A DNA stretch of 42,420 nucleotides from a virus (IMGVR_UViG_3300047678_000824:1-42420); one strand, 5' to 3'. Numbered from the stretch's first letter, positions 6,455 to 15,393 are shown. Made by a program: numbers and translations. Notes: a model not told the origin generated them from the letters alone.

Positions 6455-9400
6455 ACGATGGCCTTTCCGGGCATGCCGCGCCCGATGATGGCGTTGAGTT
6501 GATAGACGACGACGGACAACGCGCTTTGCGGTGTGCCGAAGTCGGTTGTTTGTTGGGTGGCGCTATAGGTCGCCGTTGCCGACGTGACTTTGAGGGTTCG
6601 CACGACCTGCGTGCCGTTCAGCACATCGATCTCGTAAGCCTCGCTTGCCTCGAACAAGGGCGCTTCCACGCCGTCCAGCCATTCGCCATACCAGCGTGGG
6701 CGGCGGAACCATGTGATCGTCAGGTTGCCGCTGCCGTCACGACTGCCTTTGATGTGGGCTGGTGCGAGGCAACGCAGACTGCGGCCTTTGTAGGACAGCG
6801 ACACAGTCGGCGCGTCGTCCCAGTTCCCGCCCGACAGCAAGGCTTTGTAATAAGCCGTATTGCCAACCTCTGTAGTCGCTATAGGCGTGCGGTAAAGCAC
6901 GCCGGAGGCCAGCACGACAAAGCGTTCGCCCACGCTGTGCGTGCTGGTCGCGTCTTCCGTTCCGCGCCGTCCACGCAACAGGCCGGAAAGCCGGTACAGG
7001 TTGGCAGAGATCAGCGTGGCGTTGCGCCATTGGATTATTTCGTCGCCCAGTAAGGCGACATTTGCCCAGTTCAGGACTTCCAGTGCTGTCTTGCTATCCA
7101 GCGTGCCTTGCGCCAGCGCGACCTGCACGCTGTTGGTCTCGTCCCATGTCCACGGACAAGCGGTGTCCGCCAGCACGCTCGCCGCCCAGCCAAAAGCCGG
7201 ATCGCCAATGCCAGTGCCGATGACACTCCACGCCAGCGCGTCCGGCGCGCGGTAGAGCGTGGCATTCTGGCCGCTGTTGTTGCGAATGCCGAAAGCGTAA
7301 TACAGCCCCAGCCCATCATCATCCGCCCGCAGCATGGGCAAATCCATGAGCAACGCGTCGATCGGCGCGGCCATGCCGATGGGAACTGATGGCAACGCCA
7401 CGCCAGTGCCGGTGACGGTCGAGACATAGGCCAGTTCGTCTTCCGCGACGGCTTGGCAGGCCAGAATGTTGTTGGCACCGAAATCCACCTGATTGAGCCG
7501 CAGCGTAAAGGTCGCATCCTGCGTAGCCACGGTGACGACATCGGTCGGATCAAGCCGCAGGTAATGCGGCGGAAGGTTCAGTTGATAGCCGTTGCGCTCC
7601 ACCCATGCGTTCGTCAGCGTTTTGTCCGCGACCTGCGCGGCTTCGTTCGCCGTGAGCGCAATGGAAAGCTGCACGCTTTGCTTGTTCAGCGTCGGCACCA
7701 CACCGGTGATGCGCGAAGCGTGTTGCGTATTGGTCTGGTAATCGCGGTCGGGGTCGACATGCGTCAGGTCAATGCGCTGTGGCAGTTCCACGTCCTGCTT
7801 GCGGGTTTCTTGCAAACGTGTGGCAGGCGTGGAGCCGTTGTTGGCTTCGGCAGCGCCAAGATCGTCATAAGGAACCGTGGCAATTGATGTCTGTCCGCGC
7901 GGCACGAATTTCAGCACACCGTCCGTCTCCACCGCATCCACGAAGAACGTGCCGAGAAGTGGTTGCAACGCATCTCGCGCCGCCATACGGCTGCTCACGA
8001 CATAGCCGCGCAAAGCGTGGCTGACGCTGCCGGTTAGAACATCCGTGTTCTGCAATCCCGCTTTTAGACAGAGGTCAGATAGGACGTTCGCCAATGGCAC
8101 CGTGTCCGCACCATAGCGTTCGAGGGGATATTTGATCTCGCCCGCATCGGACATGATGACGACGCTGTGCGTGAACTTCTCATAGCATCCGCCAAAATGC
8201 GTCGCCGTCACGGGAAGAAACGGTGCAAGATTGACGGTCTTTTCCAGACGCATGGAAACGAGATCGACCAGCGTCGCATTGATGCCCGCCGCTGCCCACA
8301 GCTTGCCGTTGACCGGCATATTGCCGTCCGACTGGATGCCAAAACCGGCGGGAATGGCAACGCCGTCGACATATCCGGCAAACCCGTCGTCCGGATGCCA
8401 TTTGACGATCCGGCTTCCCAACCCCAGCGTGAAATACAGGTGGCCGGTTGTATCATCCCAGAAAATGGCGCGCGGCCCTTCGCCGCCCGTCCATGCCGAG
8501 ACGCTCCATTCCGTCAGGCTTCCGTCGTAGCGGCGGATTTTGCTGGAATCCACCTGCCAGTAATTGCCAAACGGATCGTCGCACATGGGCGATCCCGGCG
8601 CGCTGTGCGAGGGAAACACGGTTGACAGATCGGCAATTTCGCCAAGATCGGAATTGTAAACCCGCCGCGAATAATACGAGAAAACTTTGTCCCGTCGCAC
8701 CGCGCCGCCCGGCGCAAGCGGAATGCCCGCCACGCTCTTGGCCACGATGGCCAGCGAGTCCGGATGCCGTTTGACCAATTGCATGCCGACGCCGGATTGG
8801 TAGCTGGCGTGGTAGTAATAGCCTTGGCTGTCAATGCCGCAGAGGTCGCCGTAAAGGTAATAGGACGGAACCGCCACATCCAGCAGCAGCCGGTTGTTGA
8901 CGAGATCGTATTTGAAGATGTGGTTCGCGCCTTGGCCGATTAGGACGCCACGCGCCGGATCGACCCAGCCGCCTTCGCGGAACATATCGGACGCAGGCGT
9001 CAGAACCACCGCGTTGCATTGCAGCCCACCAGCACCGACAACCTCCGCGCTGATATTCGGGATGCGGTTGGCAAAGTCCGCAAGCTGCAGATCGGTGAAG
9101 ACCAGATAGCAAAGCCCTCGATAGGCCGGGACATTCCCCACGCCCAGCGCCATTTCGATGGTGCTGTCGGGCAGTTGGCTCTCGTCGCCGGTATGGATGC
9201 GAATGACGCCCGGATATTTCTCGGTCGCCTGCGTGTTGCTGGCCGTGGCATCATAGATCAGCTTCGTGTCCGCCCAGATGCGCCGCACCGTCGATACTGG
9301 CCCGACGCACAGCCCAACGCCAAACGAGACGGAATAGCTGTAGGTCGTCTGCGTCGCGCCGCCTCCGCCGCCTTTGCCACCGCGCTGGTGCTGCACATGG

Positions 9401-9654
9401 CGTGTTTCCTTCAGCGGCGTTGACCAAATGATGTTTCCGGCAAGGCGCATCGTGCCATAGACCAACGGCACCGCCGATCCATAGGTTGAAGTCTGTACCG
9501 ACAGATCGCTAAGGCGCGGCCCTTCCTGATTTTGTCCTTTGCCGCCGAACAGCAGGTTCCCGACAATGACGCCGCCCAGCCAGCCCACGGACGCGCCGAT
9601 CCCGATGGCCGAGGTTAATCCCGCGCCAGCAAGTCCAAGAGCCAGAATGGCCAT
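6451..9654 (-). CDS. Large tail-tip (hub/host-specificity) protein
   Basis: At 1067 aa this is the longest protein of the window. It begins with a glycine/alanine-rich hydrophobic segment (about residues 1-38), then the sequence YGSAVPLVYGTMRLAGNIIW that is characteristic of alphaproteobacterial phage tail-tip proteins related functionally to lambda gpJ and the GTA hub. The C-terminal 250 residues contain fibronectin-like beta segments (GSRDGSGNLTITWFRRPRW, YEIDVLNG). The order TIGR02217 - TIGR02218 - NlpC/P60 - this gene is conserved in GTAs and related phages and supports a baseplate hub at the tail tip. Its ATG overlaps the NlpC gene stop (TAATG). It lacks an obvious glycosidase TIM-barrel signature that I can point to. 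Confidence 0.85.
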   Translation of the reverse strand: MAILALGLAGAGLTSAIGIGASVGWLGGVIVGNLLFGGKGQNQEGPRLSDLSVQTSTYGSAVPLVYGTMRLAGNIIWSTPLKETRHVQHQRGGKGGGGGATQTTYSYSVSFGVGLCVGPVSTVRRIWADTKLIYDATASNTQATEKYPGVIRIHTGDESQLPDSTIEMALGVGNVPAYRGLCYLVFTDLQLADFANRIPNISAEVVGAGGLQCNAVVLTPASDMFREGGWVDPARGVLIGQGANHIFKYDLVNNRLLLDVAVPSYYLYGDLCGIDSQGYYYHASYQSGVGMQLVKRHPDSLAIVAKSVAGIPLAPGGAVRRDKVFSYYSRRVYNSDLGEIADLSTVFPSHSAPGSPMCDDPFGNYWQVDSSKIRRYDGSLTEWSVSAWTGGEGPRAIFWDDTTGHLYFTLGLGSRIVKWHPDDGFAGYVDGVAIPAGFGIQSDGNMPVNGKLWAAAGINATLVDLVSMRLEKTVNLAPFLPVTATHFGGCYEKFTHSVVIMSDAGEIKYPLERYGADTVPLANVLSDLCLKAGLQNTDVLTGSVSHALRGYVVSSRMAARDALQPLLGTFFVDAVETDGVLKFVPRGQTSIATVPYDDLGAAEANNGSTPATRLQETRKQDVELPQRIDLTHVDPDRDYQTNTQHASRITGVVPTLNKQSVQLSIALTANEAAQVADKTLTNAWVERNGYQLNLPPHYLRLDPTDVVTVATQDATFTLRLNQVDFGANNILACQAVAEDELAYVSTVTGTGVALPSVPIGMAAPIDALLMDLPMLRADDDGLGLYYAFGIRNNSGQNATLYRAPDALAWSVIGTGIGDPAFGWAASVLADTACPWTWDETNSVQVALAQGTLDSKTALEVLNWANVALLGDEIIQWRNATLISANLYRLSGLLRGRRGTEDATSTHSVGERFVVLASGVLYRTPIATTEVGNTAYYKALLSGGNWDDAPTVSLSYKGRSLRCLAPAHIKGSRDGSGNLTITWFRRPRWYGEWLDGVEAPLFEASEAYEIDVLNGTQVVRTLKVTSATATYSATQQTTDFGTPQSALSVVVYQLNAIIGRGMPGKAIV

Positions 9655-10097
9655 TAAGCGTCCTTAAAAACCGGATAACGATAAGCGGCCACAACCCGCC
9701 GCTGCCAGCTTTCGTCAAAGGCGTGTTCCACCACTTTGCCGACACCTGAATAGCTGTGAATGATGCCGTGGTCGGTGCGTAGCGCCACATGCTGCGGTTC
9801 GCGCGTCCATGCCATGAACAGGATGTCGGCAGGCAAGGCTTCGGCCACGGGGATTGGCAGCAGCCACGTTGCCAGTCCTTGGCGCATGCGCTTGCTGTCC
9901 GGCATCATAGAATAGCTGGCAAAAGCCTGCGCTTCCGGTGATGCCGGATCGTAATCCACCAGCCCCAAGGCAAGCCCCACGCCTTTAACAAGGCCAATGC
10001 AGTCACAAGCCACGCCTTTCAGGCATCCTTGATGCTGAAACGGCGTGCCGAGCCACAACCGCGCTTCGGCCACAACATCTTCACGAGTTACGGTCAT
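9654..10097 (-). CDS. Phage NlpC/P60 cell-wall peptidase
   Basis: From the ATG at 10097 the product is 147 aa, the usual length for the TIGR02219 phage NlpC/P60 family. The motif CDCIGLVKG around residue 33 supplies the nucleophilic cysteine, and PQHVALRTDHGIIHSY in the C-terminal half supplies the histidine. These tail-tip peptidases cut peptide crosslinks locally during DNA entry. The chosen ATG overlaps the stop of the TIGR02218 gene (ATGA). A longer frame upstream lies inside that gene and lacks family similarity. Confidence 0.9.
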   Translation of the reverse strand: MTVTREDVVAEARLWLGTPFQHQGCLKGVACDCIGLVKGVGLALGLVDYDPASPEAQAFASYSMMPDSKRMRQGLATWLLPIPVAEALPADILFMAWTREPQHVALRTDHGIIHSYSGVGKVVEHAFDESWQRRVVAAYRYPVFKDA

Positions 10098-10936
10098 TTG
10101 GAGTCCGGATAAGCCAAGGTCTGATCGGTACCGGGGACATGCGGTTCCCCGCGAAAGTTTACGGCGTTGTTGTAACGCGCCTTGCAGGTGGCGAAGCTTT
10201 TGTCGCATCCCGGCTGCAGGCTATAGGTGTCGTCCACGGCAATCGCGCCCGGCATGGGCAGGAACAGCGTGAAGGCATGCGCGGCGAAAGAGCGGATTTC
10301 CATCTTACGGCCAGCGTTCGCGCCGCTAATCCATGTGACAAGACCGCCAGACCAAACTCCATCAGCTTCCGTTCGCGCAGTGTCGGTAAAACCCCGTTGA
10401 TCGCTTGTTGCCGTGACACTGCCAGTCACGGTCAGCGCCGCCAGATTGATTTTGCACCGCGCATCGCCCAGATCGGCGCGGCAGTCCGGCGTGTAAAGCT
10501 CGACGATCTGCTGCGACAAGGCTTGAGTCAGTCCGCGCAGTTCCGCCTTGAACACGGCATCGCGCAATTCGACCTGTCCGATCGTGCCACGCTTCAGGAT
10601 GATCTTGCCTTGCGATAACGTGGCCCAGTTGACGAGGAAGATTTCGACTTCCGCGCCGTCCCACAGCCCCGCGCGCAAATCCGCCGCATCCAGCGTGTCG
10701 CTGTTCAGCGCGCTTTCGATGTCGAGATTATCGACCGACAAATCGGCAATGCCGTGAATGGCCGAGCGCGTGTAGCCGGTGCTGGCCTGATACAGCAACC
10801 CGTCCAAGGTCAAATCCAGATCGTGATCGGTGAAGCCCTGCACCAGCCCATCCTTGCGCGTCACCTTCCAGCAGGTCGCAAGCGTGGTCGTCTCGCCCGC
10901 GATATGCGCGGCGAGTTGGGTTGAGGCTGTCTTCAT
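10094..10936 (-). CDS. Tail-tip protein, DUF2163 / TIGR02218 family
   Basis: The 280-aa product shows the family pattern: an N-terminal FTDHDLDLTLDGLLYQASTGYT segment (about residues 35-56), a DIESAL motif, and the cysteine-containing C-terminal region (YTPDCRADLGDARC, then CDKSFATCKARYNN near the end). GTA homologues of this family sit between the distal tail protein and the hub, and an iron-sulfur cluster has been reported in the GTA structure; the conserved cysteines here agree with that. It follows the TIGR02217 gene after one base and overlaps the NlpC gene. Confidence 0.9.
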   Translation of the reverse strand: MKTASTQLAAHIAGETTTLATCWKVTRKDGLVQGFTDHDLDLTLDGLLYQASTGYTRSAIHGIADLSVDNLDIESALNSDTLDAADLRAGLWDGAEVEIFLVNWATLSQGKIILKRGTIGQVELRDAVFKAELRGLTQALSQQIVELYTPDCRADLGDARCKINLAALTVTGSVTATSDQRGFTDTARTEADGVWSGGLVTWISGANAGRKMEIRSFAAHAFTLFLPMPGAIAVDDTYSLQPGCDKSFATCKARYNNAVNFRGEPHVPGTDQTLAYPDSK

Positions 10937-10937
10937 G

Positions 10938-11537
10938 TCAGATGCGGATTTCGATGATCGGAATGCCAGACCACTGGCTGAGGTTCACTTGCTCCAGCGT
11001 GACGGCCATGCTGTCGGTGTCGAAGCGCACCGGCACGTCGAACTCAAAGTCAGCGGTAACGGCGACGCCCACGGCTGGCGCGGTCAGAAAGGTCAAAACG
11101 CCGGTCGTCGTATCGACCGACCAGCCGGAACTTTGCAACACCCCCGCCAGATACGGCTTCACGGTTCCGATAACGGGCTTCTTGATAACGCGCGTCTCGC
11201 TGGCCGGGCCGGAAGCGTAGGTTTTGACCAGTTGAAAACTCTTGTTCGTCCCGTCACCTGTTCCCAGCGCTTGTCCCGTGGCCTTGTAATCCGTCCAGTC
11301 CTTGAACCGAAACCCATAGGCGCGGCCCTTGCGCGCGCGGAAAAAGGCAATCAAAGCATCGAGTTGCGTCTGGTTCTTCAATCCCGACGCCACGTTCCAG
11401 CTTCCCCGCGCTGCAGCCCAACTGGCATTCCGCTGCTCAAAGCCGGACGCAGTCGCCACCACAGTCGTGGCATATTGCGGCCCACCCTCAGCGCCATAAG
11501 CGATGTCGGGAGGGAATTGGATTTCGTGGAAGGTCAT
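10938..11537 (-). CDS. Distal tail protein, DUF2460 / TIGR02217 family
   Basis: From the ATG at 11537 the 199-aa product starts MTFHEIQFPPDIAYGAEGGP, the family hallmark. Further on come GLKNQTQLDALIAFFRARKGRAYGFRFKDWTD-type sequence and a C-terminal DVPVRFDTDSM segment, all typical. These proteins form the distal tail ring between the tail tube and the hub. An upstream in-frame GTG at 11570 would add 11 residues not seen in the family, so the ATG is preferred. The gene begins just beyond the divergent GNAT moron; whether it is transcribed by read-through from the tape-measure side or from a local promoter is unclear. Confidence 0.9.
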   Translation of the reverse strand: MTFHEIQFPPDIAYGAEGGPQYATTVVATASGFEQRNASWAAARGSWNVASGLKNQTQLDALIAFFRARKGRAYGFRFKDWTDYKATGQALGTGDGTNKSFQLVKTYASGPASETRVIKKPVIGTVKPYLAGVLQSSGWSVDTTTGVLTFLTAPAVGVAVTADFEFDVPVRFDTDSMAVTLEQVNLSQWSGIPIIEIRI

Positions 11538-11558
11538 GGCGTTTTTAAACAAACCCCG

Positions 11559-11564
11559 TAATAT
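11559..11564 (+). promoter_or_regulatory. Possible -10 box for the GNAT moron
   Basis: TAATAT lies 35 bp upstream of the acetyltransferase start in an AT-rich patch between two GC-rich tail genes. No clear -35 hexamer is found at the normal spacing, so this is a weak call that mainly records where a moron promoter would have to be. Confidence 0.3.
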
Positions 11565-11599
11565 AGACACGTGCAGACATTTGATGCGAGGAAGGCCAC

Positions 11600-12112
11600 A
11601 TGATTGGTTCGGAACTTACGATTCAAAAGCTAGAGCCAAAGGATGCTGGCCTATACAAAGAAATCCGCCTTGAGGCTCTTTTGGCTAATCCAGAAGCTTT
11701 TGGAAGCAGCTTTGAAATTGAGAAAGACCATCCGCTGTCATGGTTTGAAGAACGACTTGTGAAAAACACTATTCTGGGAGCCTTCCGTGGAACTGATCTT
11801 TTGGGAGTTGCTGGCTTTTTTATCCAAAGTGGTATGAAGACAGCTCATAAAGGCGTTCTATGGGGAATGTATGTTCGTGCTACAGCGCGTGGAACAGGTG
11901 TAGGAAAAATTCTCATAAATGCCGTCATTGATCATGCAAAAAGCACTGTTGAACTAATCCAGCTAACGGTTGTTAGTGACAATCTGAAGGCTCGGAGTCT
12001 TTACAAGCAGTGTGGCTTTGAAGAGTACGGCCTTGAGAAAAAGGCACTCAAGCATGCTGGCCATTACTACGATGAATTTCATATGGTTTATTTCTTTCCA
12101 AGCGGATCATAA
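11600..12112 (+). CDS. GNAT-family N-acetyltransferase (moron)
   Basis: The 170-aa protein has the full GNAT fold signature: an N-terminal IRLEALLANPEAFGSSF segment, the acetyl-CoA pyrophosphate-binding motif RGTGVGK at residues 97-103, and SDNLKARSLYKQCGF at 126-140. It would transfer an acetyl group from acetyl-CoA to an amine; the substrate is not predictable. It runs opposite to the tail operon, looks AT-richer, has GAGGAAGG before its ATG, and its stop overlaps that of the tape-measure gene by a few bases tail to tail. These are classic moron features. Possible roles include resistance, modification of a host or virion protein, or toxin activity; none is shown. Confidence 0.88.
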   Translation: MIGSELTIQKLEPKDAGLYKEIRLEALLANPEAFGSSFEIEKDHPLSWFEERLVKNTILGAFRGTDLLGVAGFFIQSGMKTAHKGVLWGMYVRATARGTGVGKILINAVIDHAKSTVELIQLTVVSDNLKARSLYKQCGFEEYGLEKKALKHAGHYYDEFHMVYFFPSGS

Positions 12113-14635
12113 ATTTCTCCCCGCGCGCCGTATTCCACGCGCCGCTTCCGCCGTGATCTGCGACTGACTGGAGCGGAAGGAACTGGCGTCGGGCGTCGAG
12201 ATGTTCATCACGACATTGACCGGCGATGAGGCGCGGCCTGCGTCTTTCGGCAACACCACCTCGCCACGTTGCAGGATGGCGGGGATTTCGCCGGGCATGA
12301 GGCCAGCGATGCCGCCGCTGTGGTAGCGGGGCGCTCCGGCGAAGACATAGGCCGGAACTTGCCGCTGAGGCGCGGTTTCGCCAGCTACGCCGCCTTCGTG
12401 GAAGATTGAACCGAACAAATCGCCAAAGAACCCGCCGCTGCCGATGCTGCCGCCGATGGCGTCGAACAACGGGCCGGTGATCGATTTCTGTACCACCATG
12501 CGGGTTATGTCCGCGACGATGGATTTGGCGAGATCGTCGAGGCTTTTCAGGTTTTGCCCGCCGGACGTCACCAGATCGACGATCGCGTCGTCGGTCGCCT
12601 TCATCGCGCTGGTGAATGCTTTCTCGACCGCCGAGGCGGAATCCGCAGCTTCGTCACGGTATTTCTGGAACGCCCGCAACGCGCCTGCCTCGGAATCCTT
12701 CCGAGCCGCCAGATTGTCCTGCGTCGCTTTTTCAAGCGCGAGGTTATAGACGTTCTGGCTGATGGCTCCGGCGTCGAGCAGTTCCTTCAGCTTGGCCAGC
12801 TTCTCCGCATAGGATTCCGCCGCGCCCTTGGTCTCATTGGTAAGTTTCTGGCCTTCCTGCTGAAGCTTGTTGAACCTTTCCTGCGCGTCGGTCTGATCAT
12901 ACAGCGCGACGGCGAGTTCCTTCGTGTGCTCGATCTGCGCCTGTGTCGCCGTTTCCGGCAAACGCGCCACGGCCTCGGTGATCGCGGCCTGCCGCTTATC
13001 CTTCAGCTTGTCGAGCTGCCGCCCATAATCGTCGATTACCTTCTGCGCTTCGGCAAAAGCCTTCTGATCGAACAACTGCGCGGCCAGTTTGCGCGTCTGC
13101 GTCCGTTCGGCATCGCCCGCCTGATCAGACAGTCGGCTGACGGCTTGATCAATAAACGCCTGCCGCGCGTTACCAAGCCCCAGCAACTGCCGCTGCAAAT
13201 CGCCTACGACCTTGGCGTTGGCTTCCGATGCGCGTTTGGCCGTTTCCAGCGCAGGTTTCTCGACCGCTTCGATCTGGCGGCGGGCGATGTCCTCGGCTTC
13301 CTTGATCGCGGCGTCCACGCCGGTGGTATTGCTGTTGTCTTTTTCACGCAGGTTTTCAAGCCGCTGCTTGGTCGTCGCCAGTTCGGCGTTGATCTTGGCG
13401 ATCTTCTCCGCCGGATCGGTGACAAGTTTGTCCAGCGCTTCGTCGAGTTTCTTGCGCTGGTCGGTCAGCAATTCGGCGCGATGGTCTTTTTCGGCGACGG
13501 CGCGACCGGCAGCGGCTTGCGCCTCGGCTTCGGTTTCCTTGCGCGTCTCGGCGGTTAGGGCTTCAACCTCGCGGCGCAAATCCGCGATCTTTTCCTTTTG
13601 CCGGTCAAGCAACGGCGTCATGTCGGTCATAACGCGCGGCTTGTAGTTTTGCAGCCGTTCCAGAACGCGCTGCGCTTCGGCCAAATCCGCCGTGGCTTCT
13701 GTCAGCCTTTCGGCCAGCGGAGCCTTCTTGAACAGGTCGGTGACGCCTTCAAGCGTGGCCGAAAGCCCACGCAAGGCGATCTCGGCACCGCCGGACACCA
13801 CGCTGGTCTGGCCGATGGACTCCAGCATGTTCTTCCACGCCACAGCCAGCCGATGCGAAGCGCCAGTGACGCCCGAAGCCTCGGCAGCGCCCGCGCCGCC
13901 GACCTTGGCTTCCAGCGCATCGAGGATGACTTTTTGCGCTTCCGCCGTCTGGCCTGTTTCGGCAAGACTTTTGATAACCTCGCTCTGGCCTTGCGTGAAA
14001 ACCACGCCGACGCGGCGCAAGGCGGTCAGCCCTTCGACCGGGTCTTCCAGCGCGCGGCCAAGGCGGATGACGCTGGAATGCAAGTCCTGCCCGAACACGG
14101 CGGACATATCCTGCGCAAGACGCAAGGCGCGGGTGAAACTGTCGCCCGCCACGGAACGGAAGGTTGCCAGAGCAGCGGCGGCGTCCTGCACCTGTTCGGC
14201 GGTGACAAGCGCGGATTTTTCGATGCCGTCGGAAAACTCGACGATCTGTCGCGCGGTAAGGCCCGACGACTGGCCGGTCGCCGTCAACACCGCTTGCAGA
14301 CGATTGTAGGACTTCTCGGCCTGCATCGCTTCCTCGATGCTTTTCTCAAGGCCAAGAGTGACGACGGCCAACCCCGCCGCCGCCGCAAGCCCATAGGGGC
14401 CGAGCGTGCCGAGCGCCGACCCAAGAGGCCCCATCTCATGCGCCAGCCCTTGAACGCGCCCTTGCAGGTTGTGTGATGCGGCGTCAATTGCCAGCAACGC
14501 CTTCGAAGCCGGTTGCGAGGCTTGCTCAATCTGCTTCAGGGCTTTCTGGCCTGCATCCCCGACATCTTTCAGCTCGGCCTTGACCTTGCCCCCGTCCATG
14601 ACGGACAGGCGAATGGCGAGGTTCTTTTCGGTCAT
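12107..14635 (-). CDS. Tail tape-measure protein
   Basis: The 842-aa product is the longest helical protein of the cluster. It has a lambda/TP901-type N-terminus (LSVMDGGKVKAELKDVGDAGQKALKQI), a hydrophobic Ala/Gly segment near residues 75-95, the conserved region SFTRALRLAQDMSAVFGQDL, long coiled coils (about 290-640) and a C-terminal block with GLMPGEIPAILQRGEVVLPK typical of lambda-family tape measures. In the coiled coil two related units of about 60 residues occur in tandem, each containing an 'L-A-x-L-[FY]-D-Q' core. The protein spans the tail lumen and sets tail length. Its start overlaps the stop of the frameshifted chaperone (ATGA), the expected gene order. Confidence 0.92.
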   Translation of the reverse strand: MTEKNLAIRLSVMDGGKVKAELKDVGDAGQKALKQIEQASQPASKALLAIDAASHNLQGRVQGLAHEMGPLGSALGTLGPYGLAAAAGLAVVTLGLEKSIEEAMQAEKSYNRLQAVLTATGQSSGLTARQIVEFSDGIEKSALVTAEQVQDAAAALATFRSVAGDSFTRALRLAQDMSAVFGQDLHSSVIRLGRALEDPVEGLTALRRVGVVFTQGQSEVIKSLAETGQTAEAQKVILDALEAKVGGAGAAEASGVTGASHRLAVAWKNMLESIGQTSVVSGGAEIALRGLSATLEGVTDLFKKAPLAERLTEATADLAEAQRVLERLQNYKPRVMTDMTPLLDRQKEKIADLRREVEALTAETRKETEAEAQAAAGRAVAEKDHRAELLTDQRKKLDEALDKLVTDPAEKIAKINAELATTKQRLENLREKDNSNTTGVDAAIKEAEDIARRQIEAVEKPALETAKRASEANAKVVGDLQRQLLGLGNARQAFIDQAVSRLSDQAGDAERTQTRKLAAQLFDQKAFAEAQKVIDDYGRQLDKLKDKRQAAITEAVARLPETATQAQIEHTKELAVALYDQTDAQERFNKLQQEGQKLTNETKGAAESYAEKLAKLKELLDAGAISQNVYNLALEKATQDNLAARKDSEAGALRAFQKYRDEAADSASAVEKAFTSAMKATDDAIVDLVTSGGQNLKSLDDLAKSIVADITRMVVQKSITGPLFDAIGGSIGSGGFFGDLFGSIFHEGGVAGETAPQRQVPAYVFAGAPRYHSGGIAGLMPGEIPAILQRGEVVLPKDAGRASSPVNVVMNISTPDASSFRSSQSQITAEAARGIRRAGRNL

Positions 14636-15326
14636 GCTTTCAGTCCAGTCGATATTTTCTCGTTTAACGCCGTAACCATGCCGTCTTCACAGGCTGGCAG
14701 AAGGCTGGCCGCAGGGGCGGTTGAATAGCCAAGACCTTCAGCAATCCTCAGCGCCGCGCCCATATCAATCCCGACGACGGTGAATTGCGTCATGCGGAGC
14801 TGCCCGGCACAGCGAAGGGCGATGTCCCACGCCTCCCAACCTTCGATGGTTTGCGGCTCGTGCTCGGCATAGGGACAGATGTTGCCTTGGGCGTTGGACT
14901 TGCCTTTCGAACAGGGCAAACCAGCATCGGCGCAAGCGCCGCAGTATTCCGGCCCGCCGCCGAAATGCCATTCGCAGCGAGCCTTTAGGCGTTTTTTTCC
15001 TGCTCCAGTACAAGCGCGGGGCCGAGATAGAGGCGTTCGAAGGCGTCCGCGATCGGCCATAGATCAAGCAGCGCGGCAATGGCTTCGGGCGACACGGGCG
15101 CGGGATTGCCATCGGCATCGCCAACGCCTTCCCAGTCGATGACGGCCAGTTGCGCGAGGTTTTTGAGCAAGGCCGCACTGCGCGTTGCTGCATCGTCCTC
15201 GGCGTCTTTCATGGCCTGCACCCGCGCGGCCATGACGAAGGCCGTGGTGATGGGGCGGACATGCAGACGCACGCCGTGGGCAAGATCGAGCCAATAAGGT
15301 TCGCGTTTTAGGTTGAGACGGATCAT
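14632..15326 (-). CDS. Tail assembly chaperone, long form made by -1 frameshift (gpGT-like)
   Basis: Reading the short chaperone to the slippery heptamer and then shifting back one base gives a continuous product of about 231 aa. The extension (14632-14991) has no start codon of its own in a sensible position. It contains a cluster of cysteines (CEWHF, then CGAC, then PC, then ICPY) that could bind a metal, followed by a DUF1799-like end (GWEAWDIALRC ... MGAALRIAEGLGY). In lambda, gpG and the frameshift product gpGT help the tape measure recruit tail tube subunits. Position just upstream of the tape-measure gene and the ATGA overlap agree. The frameshift is predicted from sequence. Confidence 0.8.
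14985..15326 (-). CDS. Tail assembly chaperone, short form (gpG-like)
   Basis: The 113-aa product is the zero-frame version, ending LVLEQEKNA. It starts MIRLNLKREPYWLDLAHGVRLHVRPIT, a pattern seen in tail-assembly chaperones of alphaproteobacterial phages, and is largely helical afterwards. Made in excess over the long form, it should help assemble tail tube around the tape measure. It follows the major tail protein, separated by the small rightward moron at 15394-15537. The slippery codons AAA AAC are residues 111-112, two codons before the stop. Confidence 0.8.
   Translation of the reverse strand: MIRLNLKREPYWLDLAHGVRLHVRPITTAFVMAARVQAMKDAEDDAATRSAALLKNLAQLAVIDWEGVGDADGNPAPVSPEAIAALLDLWPIADAFERLYLGPALVLEQEKNA
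14991..14997 (-). promoter_or_regulatory. -1 ribosomal frameshift site A AAA AAC
   Basis: On the minus strand the zero frame reads GAA AAA AAC GCC TAA. The heptamer A-AAA-AAC has the X-XXY-YYZ form and is in the correct register. After slipping, the next codons are CGC CTA AAG GCT, leading into the open DUF1799-like frame. The preceding base is also A, giving a run of seven A residues. The stop two codons after the site keeps the short form brief. Confidence 0.8.
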
Positions 15327-15352
15327 GAAGACTCCAAGTTTTGCGTGGAAAT

Positions 15353-15361
15353 TGATATAAT
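15353..15361 (+). promoter_or_regulatory. Extended -10 promoter of the 47-aa gene
   Basis: TGATATAAT matches the extended -10 consensus TGnTATAAT exactly and lies 32 bp upstream of the ATG at 15394. No strong -35 is needed for such promoters and none is evident. It would allow expression from the prophage independently of the leftward tail operon. Confidence 0.65.
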
Positions 15362-15393
15362 GTTGTTGCGAATCATCTTTTCAGGAGCATCCG

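Noticed and set aside
12554-13558. Long rightward frame antisense to the tape-measure gene
   Set aside because: Shadow of a coiled-coil gene with strong codon bias; no start signal or domain.
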